Source of the DNA: Methylohalobius crimeensis 10Ki
Lineage (GTDB): Bacteria > Pseudomonadota > Gammaproteobacteria > Methylococcales > Methylothermaceae
Assembly: GCF_000421465.1 (NCBI RefSeq)
Contig: NZ_ATXB01000001.1
Location: 2,201,001 to 2,265,000, forward strand
Reading direction: 5' to 3'
DNA: 64,000 nucleotides
Part shown: piece by piece, positions 9,384 through 18,351 of the stretch
How the letters are laid out: every line of letters starts with the position of its first letter
Position numbering within the stretch: position 1 is the first letter of the stretch
The notes under the pieces: generated by a model
Database searches by the model: none
Seen by the model: only the letters and a program-made list of their open reading frames with translations
Told to the model about the DNA's origin: nothing
Made by a program: the position numbers and the translations under genes

Positions 9384-10412
9384 TCATTGCTGATTTTGAT
9401 CCCATTCCCGATGATAGCTTTCGATGAGCTCCATTTCCTTTTTGGCCCCCAAAAACAGCGGTACCCGCTGATGTATATCCTTGGGCTTTAAAGCCATCAC
9501 CCTCTCCCTGCCGGTGGAGATGACGCCGCCGGCCTGCTCCACGATGAATCCCATCGGATTCGCCTCGTACATCAGACGCAAACGCCCTTCCAACCCCCTG
9601 GTCTTCAGCTTGTCGTCCAAAGGATAGGTCCAAACGCCCCCGCGCATTAGAATGCGGTAAACCTCGGCGACGAAGGAAGCGATCCAGCGCATGTTGAATT
9701 CCTTGTCCAAAGGCCCTTCTTTTCCCTGCTCGCATTCTTCGATGAACCGACGAACCGGCGGCTCCCAGAAACGCCGATTGGACATATTGATCGCAAATTC
9801 CTTGGCTTCCTCGGCGATACGGATGTTGGGGTGGGTCAGAATGAATTCGCCCACGCCCTGATCCAGGGTAAAGCCATGGGCCCCGTTACCGGTGGTCATG
9901 ACCAGGGTGACTGCCGGACCGTAAACGCAGAAACCGGCGCAGACCTGCTCGCTTCCCGGTTGCAAAAAGTGCTCCTCGGCCGGTTCGTCCACGCCTTCCG
10001 GGCAACGCATCACCGAGAAAATCGTACCGATGCACATGTCGATATTGATATTGGACGAACCGTCCAACGGATCGAAACAGACCAGATACTTGCCTCGATT
10101 CTGCTTGGGCACTCGAATGACCTCGTCGTTTTCCTCCGAGATCATCGCCGCCACGTGGCCCGAGCGGCGGAGGATATTCACCATGATGTCATTGGAAAGC
10201 ACATCCAGCTTTTGCTGCGCTTCCCCTTGAATATTCTCCTCCCCCGCCTGACCGAGATTGCCCACCAAGGCGCCGTAACGAACCTCGCGGGCGATCGCCT
10301 TGCACGACCGGGCAATATCGCTGATCAACAGCGTCAATTCACCGGTGGCTCCGACCGCCTTGCGCTGCTCCTGAATCAAAAACTCGGTTAGGGAAATACC
10401 TTGACCTTGCAT
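9384..10412 (-). CDS. fbp: Fructose-1,6-bisphosphatase class I
   Basis: 342 residues from the ATG at 10412. An in-frame TTG at 10424 is less likely because GGAGG sits 5 bases before the ATG and overlaps that TTG region. It hydrolyses fructose-1,6-bisphosphate to fructose-6-phosphate (gluconeogenesis, Calvin cycle). The metal-binding motif FDPLDGSSNIN lies near residue 110, and GGVWTYP and LRLMYEANPMGFIVEQAGG near 255-290 are typical of class I. It is the last gene of gap-pyk-fbp, 30 bases after pyk. Having fbp beside pyk puts opposing glycolytic and gluconeogenic steps in one transcript. Confidence 0.96.
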   Translation of the reverse strand: MQGQGISLTEFLIQEQRKAVGATGELTLLISDIARSCKAIAREVRYGALVGNLGQAGEENIQGEAQQKLDVLSNDIMVNILRRSGHVAAMISEENDEVIRVPKQNRGKYLVCFDPLDGSSNINIDMCIGTIFSVMRCPEGVDEPAEEHFLQPGSEQVCAGFCVYGPAVTLVMTTGNGAHGFTLDQGVGEFILTHPNIRIAEEAKEFAINMSNRRFWEPPVRRFIEECEQGKEGPLDKEFNMRWIASFVAEVYRILMRGGVWTYPLDDKLKTRGLEGRLRLMYEANPMGFIVEQAGGVISTGRERVMALKPKDIHQRVPLFLGAKKEMELIESYHREWDQNQQ

Positions 10413-10442
10413 CACAACCTCCAACTTGATTAATGCCCTGGA

Positions 10443-11915
10443 TCAGCTTCCCACTTCCAGGGTCAATGCATCTTTCACCTTAACGATCTTGAGGGCATTG
10501 GTCCCTCCGCTCACACCGGTCAAGTCTCCTTTCGTGATGACCACTTGATCCTCTTCGGTTACCGCACGGCAATCCAAAAGTTTCCTGAGCCCCGCTTTGT
10601 TGAGCTCCACATGCTCGGTGGTGTTAAACTCAAAATAAATCGGATAGACCCCTCGGTAGAGCGTTACTTTTCGGCAAGTCTTGAGTTGTCGAGTCAAGGC
10701 ATAAATGGGAATCCCGGAACGAATTCGAGACATCCACTGCGGTGTGGAGCCGCTTTCGGTCATGGCGGCGATCGCCCGCACCGGCAGATGATTGGCCACG
10801 TACATGGTCGCCATGGCAATCGCCTCATCCACACGCTCGAACTGGCGATCCATCCGGTGGGATGAGCGCCGAACCTGAGGATGCTTCTCCGCTTCCAGGC
10901 ACACCCGGTCCATTGCTTGCACCGCCTCGACCGGAAAGTTGCCGGCCGCGGTTTCGGCGGAAAGCATGACGGCATCGGTGCCGTCGAAGACGGCATTGGC
11001 CACATCCAGCACTTCGGCACGCGTCGGTAACGGGCTATCAATCATGGACTCCATCATCTGGGTTGCCGTGATGACCACCCGATCCAAGTCTCTGGCCTTG
11101 GAGATCAAATCTTTTTGCACCTGGGGCAAGCGGGCGTCACCGATTTCCACCCCCAAATCGCCACGGGCCACCATGATGACATCGGAGGCTTCGATGACCT
11201 CCTCCATGACACCGGGCTGAACCGCTTCGGCCCGCTCGATCTTGGCGACGATACCGGCATCACCGCCCGCCTCGCGCAGCAGTTGCCGCGCCAGATGAAT
11301 ATCTGCGGCACTGCGGGGAAAAGAAACCGCCAAATAATCGGCTTCGATTTCCACCGCGGTTTTAATGTCCCGCTTATCCTTATCGGTCAGGGCCTCGGCC
11401 GAAAGGCCGCCGCCTTGCTTATTGATACCCTTGTTGTTGGACAATATCCCGCCCACGTCAACCCGGCATTCCACACGATTGCCGGTAATTTTCTCGACGG
11501 TCAGGACAATTCGTCCATCGTCCAGCAGCAGCTTATCCCTTGGCTGGACATCGCGGGGCAAATCAGGGTAAACGATGCCTACTTGGGTTTCGTCGCCTTC
11601 CTCCAGAGGCAAATCGGCGTCAAGAGAAAACGATGCGCCCTCTTGCAGTTCCACCTGACCTTCCTTGAAGCTTGCAATCCGGATTTTAGGCCCCTGGAGG
11701 TCGGCGAGAATGCCCACGTAATGGCCGCGTCCTTCGGATATCTCACGCACCAACTGGGCGCGATTGCGGTGGTCTTCAGCCTTGCCGTGGGAAAAGTTGA
11801 GCCGGACGACATCCACGCCGACATCAATCAACTTTTCCAACATCTCGGGGCTCTCGGAAGCCGGCCCCAAGGTGGCGACGATTTTAGTACGCCTAGGTAC
11901 GAATATATCTCCCAT
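10443..11915 (-). CDS. pyk: Pyruvate kinase
   Basis: 490 residues. It converts phosphoenolpyruvate and ADP to pyruvate and ATP. It shows RRTKIVATLGPAS near the start, VRLNFSHG near 38, the metal/active-site segment MVARGDLGVEIG near 250 and TATQMMESMI near 285. The C-terminal domain (about 350-490) is complete. It lies three bases downstream of gap and 30 bases upstream of fbp. The opposing enzyme PEP synthase is encoded at 53443-55848. Confidence 0.96.
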   Translation of the reverse strand: MGDIFVPRRTKIVATLGPASESPEMLEKLIDVGVDVVRLNFSHGKAEDHRNRAQLVREISEGRGHYVGILADLQGPKIRIASFKEGQVELQEGASFSLDADLPLEEGDETQVGIVYPDLPRDVQPRDKLLLDDGRIVLTVEKITGNRVECRVDVGGILSNNKGINKQGGGLSAEALTDKDKRDIKTAVEIEADYLAVSFPRSAADIHLARQLLREAGGDAGIVAKIERAEAVQPGVMEEVIEASDVIMVARGDLGVEIGDARLPQVQKDLISKARDLDRVVITATQMMESMIDSPLPTRAEVLDVANAVFDGTDAVMLSAETAAGNFPVEAVQAMDRVCLEAEKHPQVRRSSHRMDRQFERVDEAIAMATMYVANHLPVRAIAAMTESGSTPQWMSRIRSGIPIYALTRQLKTCRKVTLYRGVYPIYFEFNTTEHVELNKAGLRKLLDCRAVTEEDQVVITKGDLTGVSGGTNALKIVKVKDALTLEVGS

Positions 11916-11918
11916 AAA

Positions 11919-12932
11919 TTAGCGCGCCTCCGTCATCGCCTTGGCGGAATCCAGCATTCGGTTGGAGAATCCCCACTCGTTGTCGTACCAAGCCAGCACC
12001 TTGACCAGCGTACCGTCGATCACCTTGGTCAGGGTGGATTCATAAATGGAAGAGTGGGCGTTGTGATTGAAGTCCATGGACACCAGAGGCTCGTCGTTAT
12101 ACGCGAGAATCCCCTTCAATTCGCCGGCCACGGCATCCTTGATAATTTGATCGATTTCCTCCTTGGAGGTGGCGCGGGAAGCGTTGAAAGTCAAATCCAC
12201 CAGGGAGACGTTGACGGTCGGAACCCGCACGGCAAAACCGTCGAACTTGCCCGCCAATTCCGGCAGCACCAACCCCACCGCCGCCGCCGCGCCGGTCTTG
12301 GTGGGAATCATGTTCTGCGTGGCCGAACGCGCCCGCCGCAAATCCTTGTGGAACACGTCGGTTAGCACTTGGTCGTTGGTATAGGAGTGAATCGTAGTCA
12401 TCAGGCCGCGTTCGACCCCGATTTTATCATTGAGGGGCTTGACCAGCGGCGCCAGGCAGTTGGTGGTGCAGGAAGCATTGGAGACGACCGTATCGGAGGC
12501 CTTGAGCACTTGATGATTGACCCCGTAGACGACGGTAGCGTCCACGTCTTGACCGCCGGGCGCAGAAACCAATACCTTCTTGGCGCCGCCCTGCAGATGG
12601 GCCGAAGCCTTTTCCTTGGAGGTGAACAAGCCGGTGCATTCCAGGACCACCTCGACCCCCAAGTCCCCCCAAGGCAACTTGGTGGGATCCCGCTCGGCCA
12701 GCACTCGGATCTTGTGACCGTTGACGATCAAATAATCCCCGTCCACCGTCACTTCCCCGGGAAAACGACCGTGGACCGTATCATAGCGGGTCAAATGCGC
12801 ATTGGTTTGCGCATCCCCCAAATCGTTGATGGCAACGATTTCGAACTCATCCGTCCGCCCGGACTCGAAAAGGGCCCGCAGGACATTGCGCCCGATCCGC
12901 CCATAACCGTTGATTGCCAGCTTAATCGCCAT
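11919..12932 (-). CDS. gap: Glyceraldehyde-3-phosphate dehydrogenase
   Basis: 337 residues. NAD-binding start [19 protein letters not shown], catalytic cysteine in [11 protein letters not shown] near 153, substrate-binding [13 protein letters not shown] near 232 and [12 protein letters not shown] near the end. It interconverts glyceraldehyde-3-phosphate and 1,3-bisphosphoglycerate. GGAG lies 5-8 bases before the ATG. It heads gap-pyk-fbp. Phosphoglycerate kinase, often found between gap and pyk in related clusters, is absent here. Confidence 0.96.
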   Translation of the reverse strand: MAIKLAINGYGRIGRNVLRALFESGRTDEFEIVAINDLGDAQTNAHLTRYDTVHGRFPGEVTVDGDYLIVNGHKIRVLAERDPTKLPWGDLGVEVVLECTGLFTSKEKASAHLQGGAKKVLVSAPGGQDVDATVVYGVNHQVLKASDTVVSNASCTTNCLAPLVKPLNDKIGVERGLMTTIHSYTNDQVLTDVFHKDLRRARSATQNMIPTKTGAAAAVGLVLPELAGKFDGFAVRVPTVNVSLVDLTFNASRATSKEEIDQIIKDAVAGELKGILAYNDEPLVSMDFNHNAHSSIYESTLTKVIDGTLVKVLAWYDNEWGFSNRMLDSAKAMTEAR

Positions 12933-13289
12933 AAATGATTCTCCAAAGGGTTATACTTTCCACCCAACAAATGGGCGCCCATAATTCTGGAATTTAATGC
13001 ATCAACTATAACAAACTCGGCGAAGCCACGTCCAGATGCCGCCCTTCCGCGGGACTCACCGATACATAAAATCATTACAATATCCGCCGCCGCTCCTTTT
13101 TCTTCTTTGACGGCCCTTACCGCACCTCAAGCGCCAATGGTCCGCCAACTCTTCCCGTTGTCATCGTATCTTCATCCTCTCGTAAAAATTCTGAAACCTT
13201 CCCCCCCCACAATTGCGGCTTGAGCTCGCTGGGTTAGCCGCAACGCTTTCCCTTTTTATTAAGGTCAAATTTAAGAGGACATCGCGATC
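12933..13289. other. 357-base divergent intergenic region between gap and the uptake locus
   Basis: No gene. It holds a perfect 12-base palindrome ATGGGCGCCCAT at 12971-12982 upstream of gap, a run of eight C at 13201-13208, and a hairpin at 13213-13243 in front of the uptake locus. I found no promoter pair with convincing boxes and spacing in either direction. Confidence 0.7.
13213..13243 (+). promoter_or_regulatory. Leader hairpin upstream of the TonB uptake locus
   Basis: TTGCGGCT (13213-13220) and AGCCGCAA (13236-13243) form a perfect 8-base-pair stem with a 15-base loop. CGCTTTCCCTTTTTATT follows. It lies 46 bases before the start of the first gene. It resembles a weak terminator or attenuator, or an operator dyad. 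It is directly preceded by a C8 tract. Confidence 0.45.
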
Positions 13290-14984
13290 ATGACGTATCG
13301 AAAGATGAGCAAGACCATAGTGCTCTCATTAGGACTCGGCCTGATTTCCGGGGGCACTCATGCAATCACCATCAATCAATCTCTCAACGGTATTTGGTGG
13401 GAAGGTCAAGAGCGCTGGGGACGCGGCATCATCGTCGAGGTAGTAGACAAAGCCAATGGCCAAGAGATCGACCCGGCCCTGACCATCGACTGGTTCACTT
13501 ACGACAACGGCGGCAATCAAATTTGGCTCCACGGCGCAGCACCGATCGAAAGCAGCGGCAACGCCATCCAAGTTCCGCTGCAGCGCTTCACCGGCGGTCG
13601 CTTCGACGATCAGCACCGCTTCGCCGATACGTCTGCGATCGATTGGGGCAACGCAACATTCACTTTCAATACCTGCGATTCCGCAACCGTGGAGTTCCAA
13701 GGCCAAGACGGCAACGGCAGCATGCAGGTGAGCCGGTTCTCCTCCCTCGAAGGCAGCCAGTGCGTGCATGAACAAGCCTTCCAAAGCTGCCCGGATTTCT
13801 CGCAACCCTTGGATACCCCGGGTTTCTGCCTGCTACAAGGGACCATCACCCAGGATGCGACTCTCACCAACGACATTACCTGGGTACTGCAAGGCGGCGT
13901 ATTTATCGGCAACGACAACGCCAACAGCGCCACCCTCACCATCGAGCCGGGCACCCGCATCATCGGTCAGCAAGGCCCCGACTTCTTGTGGATTCGGCGC
14001 GGCTCTAAGATCAACGCCGTGGGCACGCCTCAGCATCCGATCATCTTTACCGGCACCCAAGAACAAGCACCCGGTGAATGGGGCGGGCTGGTGATTGCAG
14101 GCAACGCGCCTGTCAACGGTTGTAATGAAACCGTCGAGGTTTGCGAAACGCCCTTTGAAGCCATCACCAGCGAGCTGTTCGGCGGCAATAACCCCCACGA
14201 AAGCAGCGGGGTATTGAAATACGTTCAGATTCGCTACGCCGGCAACCAGGTTCGTCCGGACGAGGAATTGAATGCCCTCACCCTGCTCGGCGTCGGCGAT
14301 GGCACTTTGATCGATTACGTCCAATCTCATGAAGGTCTGGACGACGGCGTGGAGATGTTCGGCGGCACCGTCAAACTTAAACACATAGTCCTGACCAATA
14401 TCCACGACGACAGTCTGGACTGGGGATCCGGCTGGACCGGTTCGGCTCAGTTTGTCTTGGCTAAACAAAGAGAAGACGACGCCGACCGCTGCATCGAGGC
14501 GGACAACAACGAGGACGCTTTCGACAGCCAACCGCGCTCCAAACCGACGATCGCCAATATGACCTGCATCGGTTCCCCCATCAGCGGCCAGGGTTTCGAA
14601 TTGCGTCGCGGCACGGGCGCCAACCTCTTTAACTCGGTAATCGTCAATTCTTCCACCTGCATTCGGGTCTCCGACGAAGCCACGTTTACCAACGCCGGCA
14701 CGCCCGACAACTTGACGGGTGAGTTGACCATCCAGCACAGCTACGTGGACTGCCCGAGCAATTTCGCCGACGGCAACGGCGCCACTTTTGCGGTCAGCGA
14801 CTGGTTCGCCGCCCAGGCGGGCAATGTCGCCGGCAATCCGCAATTGGACGGCTTCTTGCCCGCGGAGGGTTCGCCTCTGATCAACGGAGGCACTTCCGCG
14901 GAAGGTCTGGACCCGGCGGATTTCGTCGGCGCCTTCAAAAGCCGCTACGACGATTGGACCTTCGGCTGGACCACCGGCCTGTAA
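13290..14984 (+). CDS. Secreted two-domain protein, predicted beta-helix
   Basis: 564 residues with a signal peptide (hydrophobic core IVLSLGLGLISGG, likely cut after THA). Residues about 28-155 form a small beta domain of the type seen in other proteobacterial secreted proteins (SLNGIWWEGQERWGRGI, then DWFTYDNGGNQIWLHG). Residues about 160-560 contain repeating strands typical of right-handed beta-helices: LTIEPGTRIIGQ, INAVGTPQHPIIFTGT, LKYVQIRYAG, then repeated short hydrophobic strands with N, D and G turns. Cysteines are paired (VNGCNETVEVC). It is the first gene of the uptake locus, and such proteins often accompany TonB-dependent receptors. No catalytic residues are recognisable. It may bind the substrate or act on it at the cell surface. 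Confidence 0.7.
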   Translation: MTYRKMSKTIVLSLGLGLISGGTHAITINQSLNGIWWEGQERWGRGIIVEVVDKANGQEIDPALTIDWFTYDNGGNQIWLHGAAPIESSGNAIQVPLQRFTGGRFDDQHRFADTSAIDWGNATFTFNTCDSATVEFQGQDGNGSMQVSRFSSLEGSQCVHEQAFQSCPDFSQPLDTPGFCLLQGTITQDATLTNDITWVLQGGVFIGNDNANSATLTIEPGTRIIGQQGPDFLWIRRGSKINAVGTPQHPIIFTGTQEQAPGEWGGLVIAGNAPVNGCNETVEVCETPFEAITSELFGGNNPHESSGVLKYVQIRYAGNQVRPDEELNALTLLGVGDGTLIDYVQSHEGLDDGVEMFGGTVKLKHIVLTNIHDDSLDWGSGWTGSAQFVLAKQREDDADRCIEADNNEDAFDSQPRSKPTIANMTCIGSPISGQGFELRRGTGANLFNSVIVNSSTCIRVSDEATFTNAGTPDNLTGELTIQHSYVDCPSNFADGNGATFAVSDWFAAQAGNVAGNPQLDGFLPAEGSPLINGGTSAEGLDPADFVGAFKSRYDDWTFGWTTGL

Positions 14985-15059
14985 GGGCACTTTTCCCCTG
15001 CGCAAGGAGCACGGTGGCGCACGGAATGCGCCATTTTCTCTTTATGAAGATCAACGATC

Positions 15060-15845
15060 ATGAACGGCTATTCAAACTGGAAACCTTCTAAATACCTGCT
15101 GCTGTCCGGGTTGATACTAGCGGGACTTATAAGTGCTGATGCTGCAATCGCCAAAACGCCTGACCTGGATCGGCTGGCGCAAGAATTGGCGCGGCTGCGC
15201 AGCGAAGTCAATCAACTCCAGCAGAAGCTCGACCAGGCCAAAACCCATCACCACCATCAAATGGAAGCGCTAGGCGCTCAAATCGCCCAGCTGGAGGCCG
15301 AAAAAAGGCGCCAGGTGCTGTCCGTAAAAAAACTCGAGGCCAATCTGGAAGATATTCGCCGGCAAGTGCCGGCCGATCAAGTCACCGGCGCCGAACTCGT
15401 TCCAGCCTTGCAACACGCCATCGGCGTGCTCAATGAATACATCCAATCAAGCTTGCCTTTCAAACGGAAAGAACGGCTCCAAGCAGTGGATGCAATCGCA
15501 AACAAATTAGATCAGGGGACGGTTCCTCCCAAAAAACTGGCCAATCAATTGTGGGCGTTGGTGGAGGACGAATTGCGTCTGACCCGGGAAAACGGCCTTT
15601 ATCGGCAAACCGTTTCCGTGAATGGACAAAATGCGCTTGTAGATACGGCGAAGCTGGGTATGACCCTGCTGTATTTCCGTACCCCCGATGGGCGCTACGG
15701 CATGGCCCGCCGGAAAAATGAAGAGTGGCGGTTCGAAGTCACCGCCAACCCGGAAGACAGTCAACGAATCGAACACTTGATGGAATCCCTGCGCAAACAG
15801 ATCCGCCAGGGTTATTTCGAACTCCCCAATCCAGGGTATCAATGA
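15060..15845 (+). CDS. DUF3450 family periplasmic coiled-coil protein
   Basis: 261 residues with a signal peptide (YLLLSGLILAGLISADAAIAK). A long coiled coil at about 30-100 contains HHHH, followed by a globular part. DUF3450 proteins are encoded directly upstream of TtpC-type ExbB-like proteins in Vibrio and Shewanella TonB2-like loci and presumably form part of the energising complex. The stop TGA overlaps the start of the next gene (ATGA at 15842-15845). The gap to the preceding gene is 75 bases with no clear terminator. Confidence 0.85.
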   Translation: MNGYSNWKPSKYLLLSGLILAGLISADAAIAKTPDLDRLAQELARLRSEVNQLQQKLDQAKTHHHHQMEALGAQIAQLEAEKRRQVLSVKKLEANLEDIRRQVPADQVTGAELVPALQHAIGVLNEYIQSSLPFKRKERLQAVDAIANKLDQGTVPPKKLANQLWALVEDELRLTRENGLYRQTVSVNGQNALVDTAKLGMTLLYFRTPDGRYGMARRKNEEWRFEVTANPEDSQRIEHLMESLRKQIRQGYFELPNPGYQ

Positions 15846-17320
15846 TGAGGATGCGAATTTATCCCTTGAGCTTGTTGTGCTGCCTGCTGGGCATCGGTGC
15901 AGCGTACGCCGGATCGGCGTCGAATACCGCGCCGACCGCAGCACCTGAAAGTACCCCCAAAGCTGCCGGCGCACCCCCTGGCGCATCGCTGGAAGCAGTC
16001 TACAAACGGGAGTTCGCTTTTTTGGATACCCAGAAAAAGGAGCTCCAACGCCTTCTGAATGAATTCGCCGCGACCAGTGCCGCCGACGAACGCCGACTGG
16101 ATCGCAAAATCTCGGCCCTGCAAAACCGCATCATGGAAATATCCCTTCAAGCCAAGCGGCTGGAAAAATCCATCATCGAAGCGGAACAGCACAACAGCCA
16201 AATCCAGGAAAACGAATCGCTGCTGGAGATGACCTTTACCCAAGCTGAGACCAGCCTTGCCGATTACGGTCTCTCGAGCCAGGAAATGAAAAACAGCGAA
16301 TTGAGCGATGCCGACAAGCTCGCCCAACTATTCGATCGCGCACAGCAAGCGCTGATTAAAAGCGCCGGCTTGCATCAGCGAGACGGGAAATTTTTCCTGG
16401 AGGACGGTACGGAAGTGCCGGGCCGCTTGATCTTTGTCGGCAATATCGCCGCCTACGGAGTCAGCCCATCCGGCAGCGGCCTATTGATACCGGCGGGAGA
16501 AGGTCGCCTGAAATTACTGAATAAGCCGGGCGGCGCAAAAACCGCTAACGCCCTGGCCGAAGGAGAATCCTTATCCCATTTCAGCCTTTTCCTGTTCGAA
16601 AATCTGAACAAAGCCGTGGAAATCCAGGCCGAGAAAACCTGGAGAGGTATTTTGAACGACGGCGGACCGATCGCTTGGATTATCGCCGGACTGGGCGCTT
16701 TAGGCGGGCTGCTGATCCTGGTTCGCTTGGGGATCATTATCGGTGCCGGAAGAGGCGGAAAAAAACAGGTGAACCAGGTATTGCATGAAATGGCCCAGGG
16801 CGACAAGGATCAACTCCTGACGACACTCCCACGTGCCCCAGGCGCTTACGCGAGGGTCCTGGAGGCGAGCATCGCCCATCTGCAGATGCCGGAGGATGAA
16901 TGGGAGATCGCCGTTTCCGACGCACTGCTGCAACAATCGGTACGTCTCGATCGCTTTTCCGGATTGATTCTGGTGATCGCGGCGGTGGCGCCTCTTCTGG
17001 GGCTGCTAGGGACAGTCACAGGGATGATTTCCACTTTCGACGTGATTACCCAATTCGGAACCGGCGATCCCAAGCTGTTGGCGACCGGGATTTCCATCGC
17101 CTTGATCACGACCCAAGTGGGCCTGATCGTCGCCATCCCCACCCTGCTTTTAGGCAATGTGCTGAACGGTTGGAGCAGTAGCTTAAAAAACGACCTGGAA
17201 TTGGCCGCGCTGGGTGCCCGCGAGGCGGCCCAGGACCATACTTCTCCGGCGGAGTTGGAAGAAACCCTCGCTGAAGAAGAAGCCCAAGAAGCGCCTAGAA
17301 CAGCGTTTGCCGGAACATGA
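15842..17320 (+). CDS. TtpC-like protein: coiled coil plus MotA/TolQ/ExbB proton-channel domain
   Basis: 492 residues from the ATG at 15842 (second ATG at 15845). The upstream open frame is rejected because it runs inside the DUF3450 gene. There is a signal peptide (SLLCCLLGIGAAYAG), a periplasmic coiled coil at about 50-130 and a membrane helix at about 276-300. The TolQ/ExbB channel domain follows, with helices near 375-395 (APLLGLLGTVTGMISTF) and 425-445 (TTQVGLIVAIPTLLLG). This layout is that of Vibrio TtpC, the extra channel-like subunit required by TonB2 systems. The stop overlaps exbB (ATGA at 17317-17320). Confidence 0.88.
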   Translation: MMRMRIYPLSLLCCLLGIGAAYAGSASNTAPTAAPESTPKAAGAPPGASLEAVYKREFAFLDTQKKELQRLLNEFAATSAADERRLDRKISALQNRIMEISLQAKRLEKSIIEAEQHNSQIQENESLLEMTFTQAETSLADYGLSSQEMKNSELSDADKLAQLFDRAQQALIKSAGLHQRDGKFFLEDGTEVPGRLIFVGNIAAYGVSPSGSGLLIPAGEGRLKLLNKPGGAKTANALAEGESLSHFSLFLFENLNKAVEIQAEKTWRGILNDGGPIAWIIAGLGALGGLLILVRLGIIIGAGRGGKKQVNQVLHEMAQGDKDQLLTTLPRAPGAYARVLEASIAHLQMPEDEWEIAVSDALLQQSVRLDRFSGLILVIAAVAPLLGLLGTVTGMISTFDVITQFGTGDPKLLATGISIALITTQVGLIVAIPTLLLGNVLNGWSSSLKNDLELAALGAREAAQDHTSPAELEETLAEEEAQEAPRTAFAGT

Positions 17321-17937
17321 GTCTGAACTGGAATACGCTCTGGGGGCTTATCGCTTCCTATTTGGAAGCCGGCGGCTGGGTCATGCCGGTGCTGGTGGTC
17401 ATCCTGTTCCTGCTCTGGTTCAGCATCGGCTATCGCTTCATGCTCCTGCGCCGCGGCACTCGCATGAGTCTTGAATCCCTCTGGCAATCCATTCGCCAGG
17501 GACGGCCGATCCGCGGCGACGGCGTCTTGACGGAAACCGGACGTTTGGTCGCCCAAATCCTGCAGCGCCACCCGGAGCGCCTCGGTCAACTGGATTATCT
17601 GTTCAAGACGCTGCAGGGCCGGCTCAATCGATTCGAGATTCTGGCCAAATCCCTGGTGGTCACCGCGCCGCTGTTGGGACTCCTGGGAACGGTTTCGGGC
17701 ATGATCGAGACCTTCGATTCCCTGGCCGAAATGGCCTTGTTTCGTCAATCGGGCGGTATCGCCGGCGGCATTTCCAAAGCGCTATTCACTACCCAGATGG
17801 GCCTGGCGGTAGCCATCCCCGGATACTTTCTCCTGGCGGTGCAACAACGCAGGCAAAAGAATTTGGAAAGCGAGTTACTGCGTCTTCAGGACTTGATCCA
17901 TGAATCGCTGCATGAAGGATCGTCTCAAAATCATTAA
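17317..17937 (+). CDS. exbB: ExbB-type proton channel subunit
   Basis: 206 residues. Three predicted membrane helices near 18-40 (WVMPVLVVILFLLWFSIGY), 108-130 (APLLGLLGTVSGMIETFDSL) and 155-180 (TTQMGLAVAIPGYFLL). The MotA/TolQ/ExbB motif LLGLLGTVSGMI is intact. With ExbD it forms the inner-membrane motor that energises TonB. It is translationally coupled to the TtpC-like gene and five bases before exbD. It is the short ExbB2 form without a periplasmic extension. Confidence 0.92.
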   Translation: MSLNWNTLWGLIASYLEAGGWVMPVLVVILFLLWFSIGYRFMLLRRGTRMSLESLWQSIRQGRPIRGDGVLTETGRLVAQILQRHPERLGQLDYLFKTLQGRLNRFEILAKSLVVTAPLLGLLGTVSGMIETFDSLAEMALFRQSGGIAGGISKALFTTQMGLAVAIPGYFLLAVQQRRQKNLESELLRLQDLIHESLHEGSSQNH

Positions 17938-17942
17938 AAATT

Positions 17943-18347
17943 ATGCGTAGATTAAGACAAGACACCGAACAAGAAAGCCGCGTCGACATCTCCCCGCTGA
18001 TCGACGTGGTCTTCATCCTGCTGATTTTCTTCGTGGTAACCACCACTTTCGTCAAGGACATGAACCTGGACATCAACCGTCCGTCGGCCTCCAGCGCCAC
18101 CATGGCTCCCAGCAAGGCGGTTCGCATCTATATCGACAACCAGGGCGCGGTATACATCGACGAGCAACCCGTCCGGGTTTGGATGGTGCAAAGCAAGGTG
18201 CGAACGCTGCTCAGGGAAGGCAGCGAAGATGTATTGGTCGTCACCGATACCGAAGTTCCCGCCGGTCGCCTGGTGGAAGTCGTCGACCAAGCGCGTCTGG
18301 CGGGCGCCCAAAACGTGGGCGTGGCCACTCAGCAGGAGGCGGGCTAA
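17943..18347 (+). CDS. exbD: ExbD/TolR-type biopolymer transport protein
   Basis: 134 residues. One N-terminal membrane helix preceded by DISPLIDVVFILLIFFVVTT. The aspartate in LIDVVFILLIFF is the conserved proton-relay residue of ExbD/TolR. The periplasmic domain follows at about 45-130. It partners the ExbB encoded immediately upstream and sits four bases before tonB. Confidence 0.93.
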   Translation: MRRLRQDTEQESRVDISPLIDVVFILLIFFVVTTTFVKDMNLDINRPSASSATMAPSKAVRIYIDNQGAVYIDEQPVRVWMVQSKVRTLLREGSEDVLVVTDTEVPAGRLVEVVDQARLAGAQNVGVATQQEAG

Positions 18348-18351
18348 TTCC

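Noticed and set aside
11115-12365. 416-codon plus-strand open frame spanning pyk and gap
   Set aside because: Crosses two conserved genes in antisense; no support.
12950-12982. Promoter for gap (TATAAC box at 12950-12955 with palindrome ATGGGCGCCCAT upstream)
   Set aside because: The transcript would start about 11 bases before the ATG and cut into the ribosome-binding site; no -35 match. The palindrome itself is real.
13833-15005. 390-codon minus-strand open frame opposite the secreted protein gene
   Set aside because: The sense strand has a signal peptide and regular repeats, and this frame has neither.
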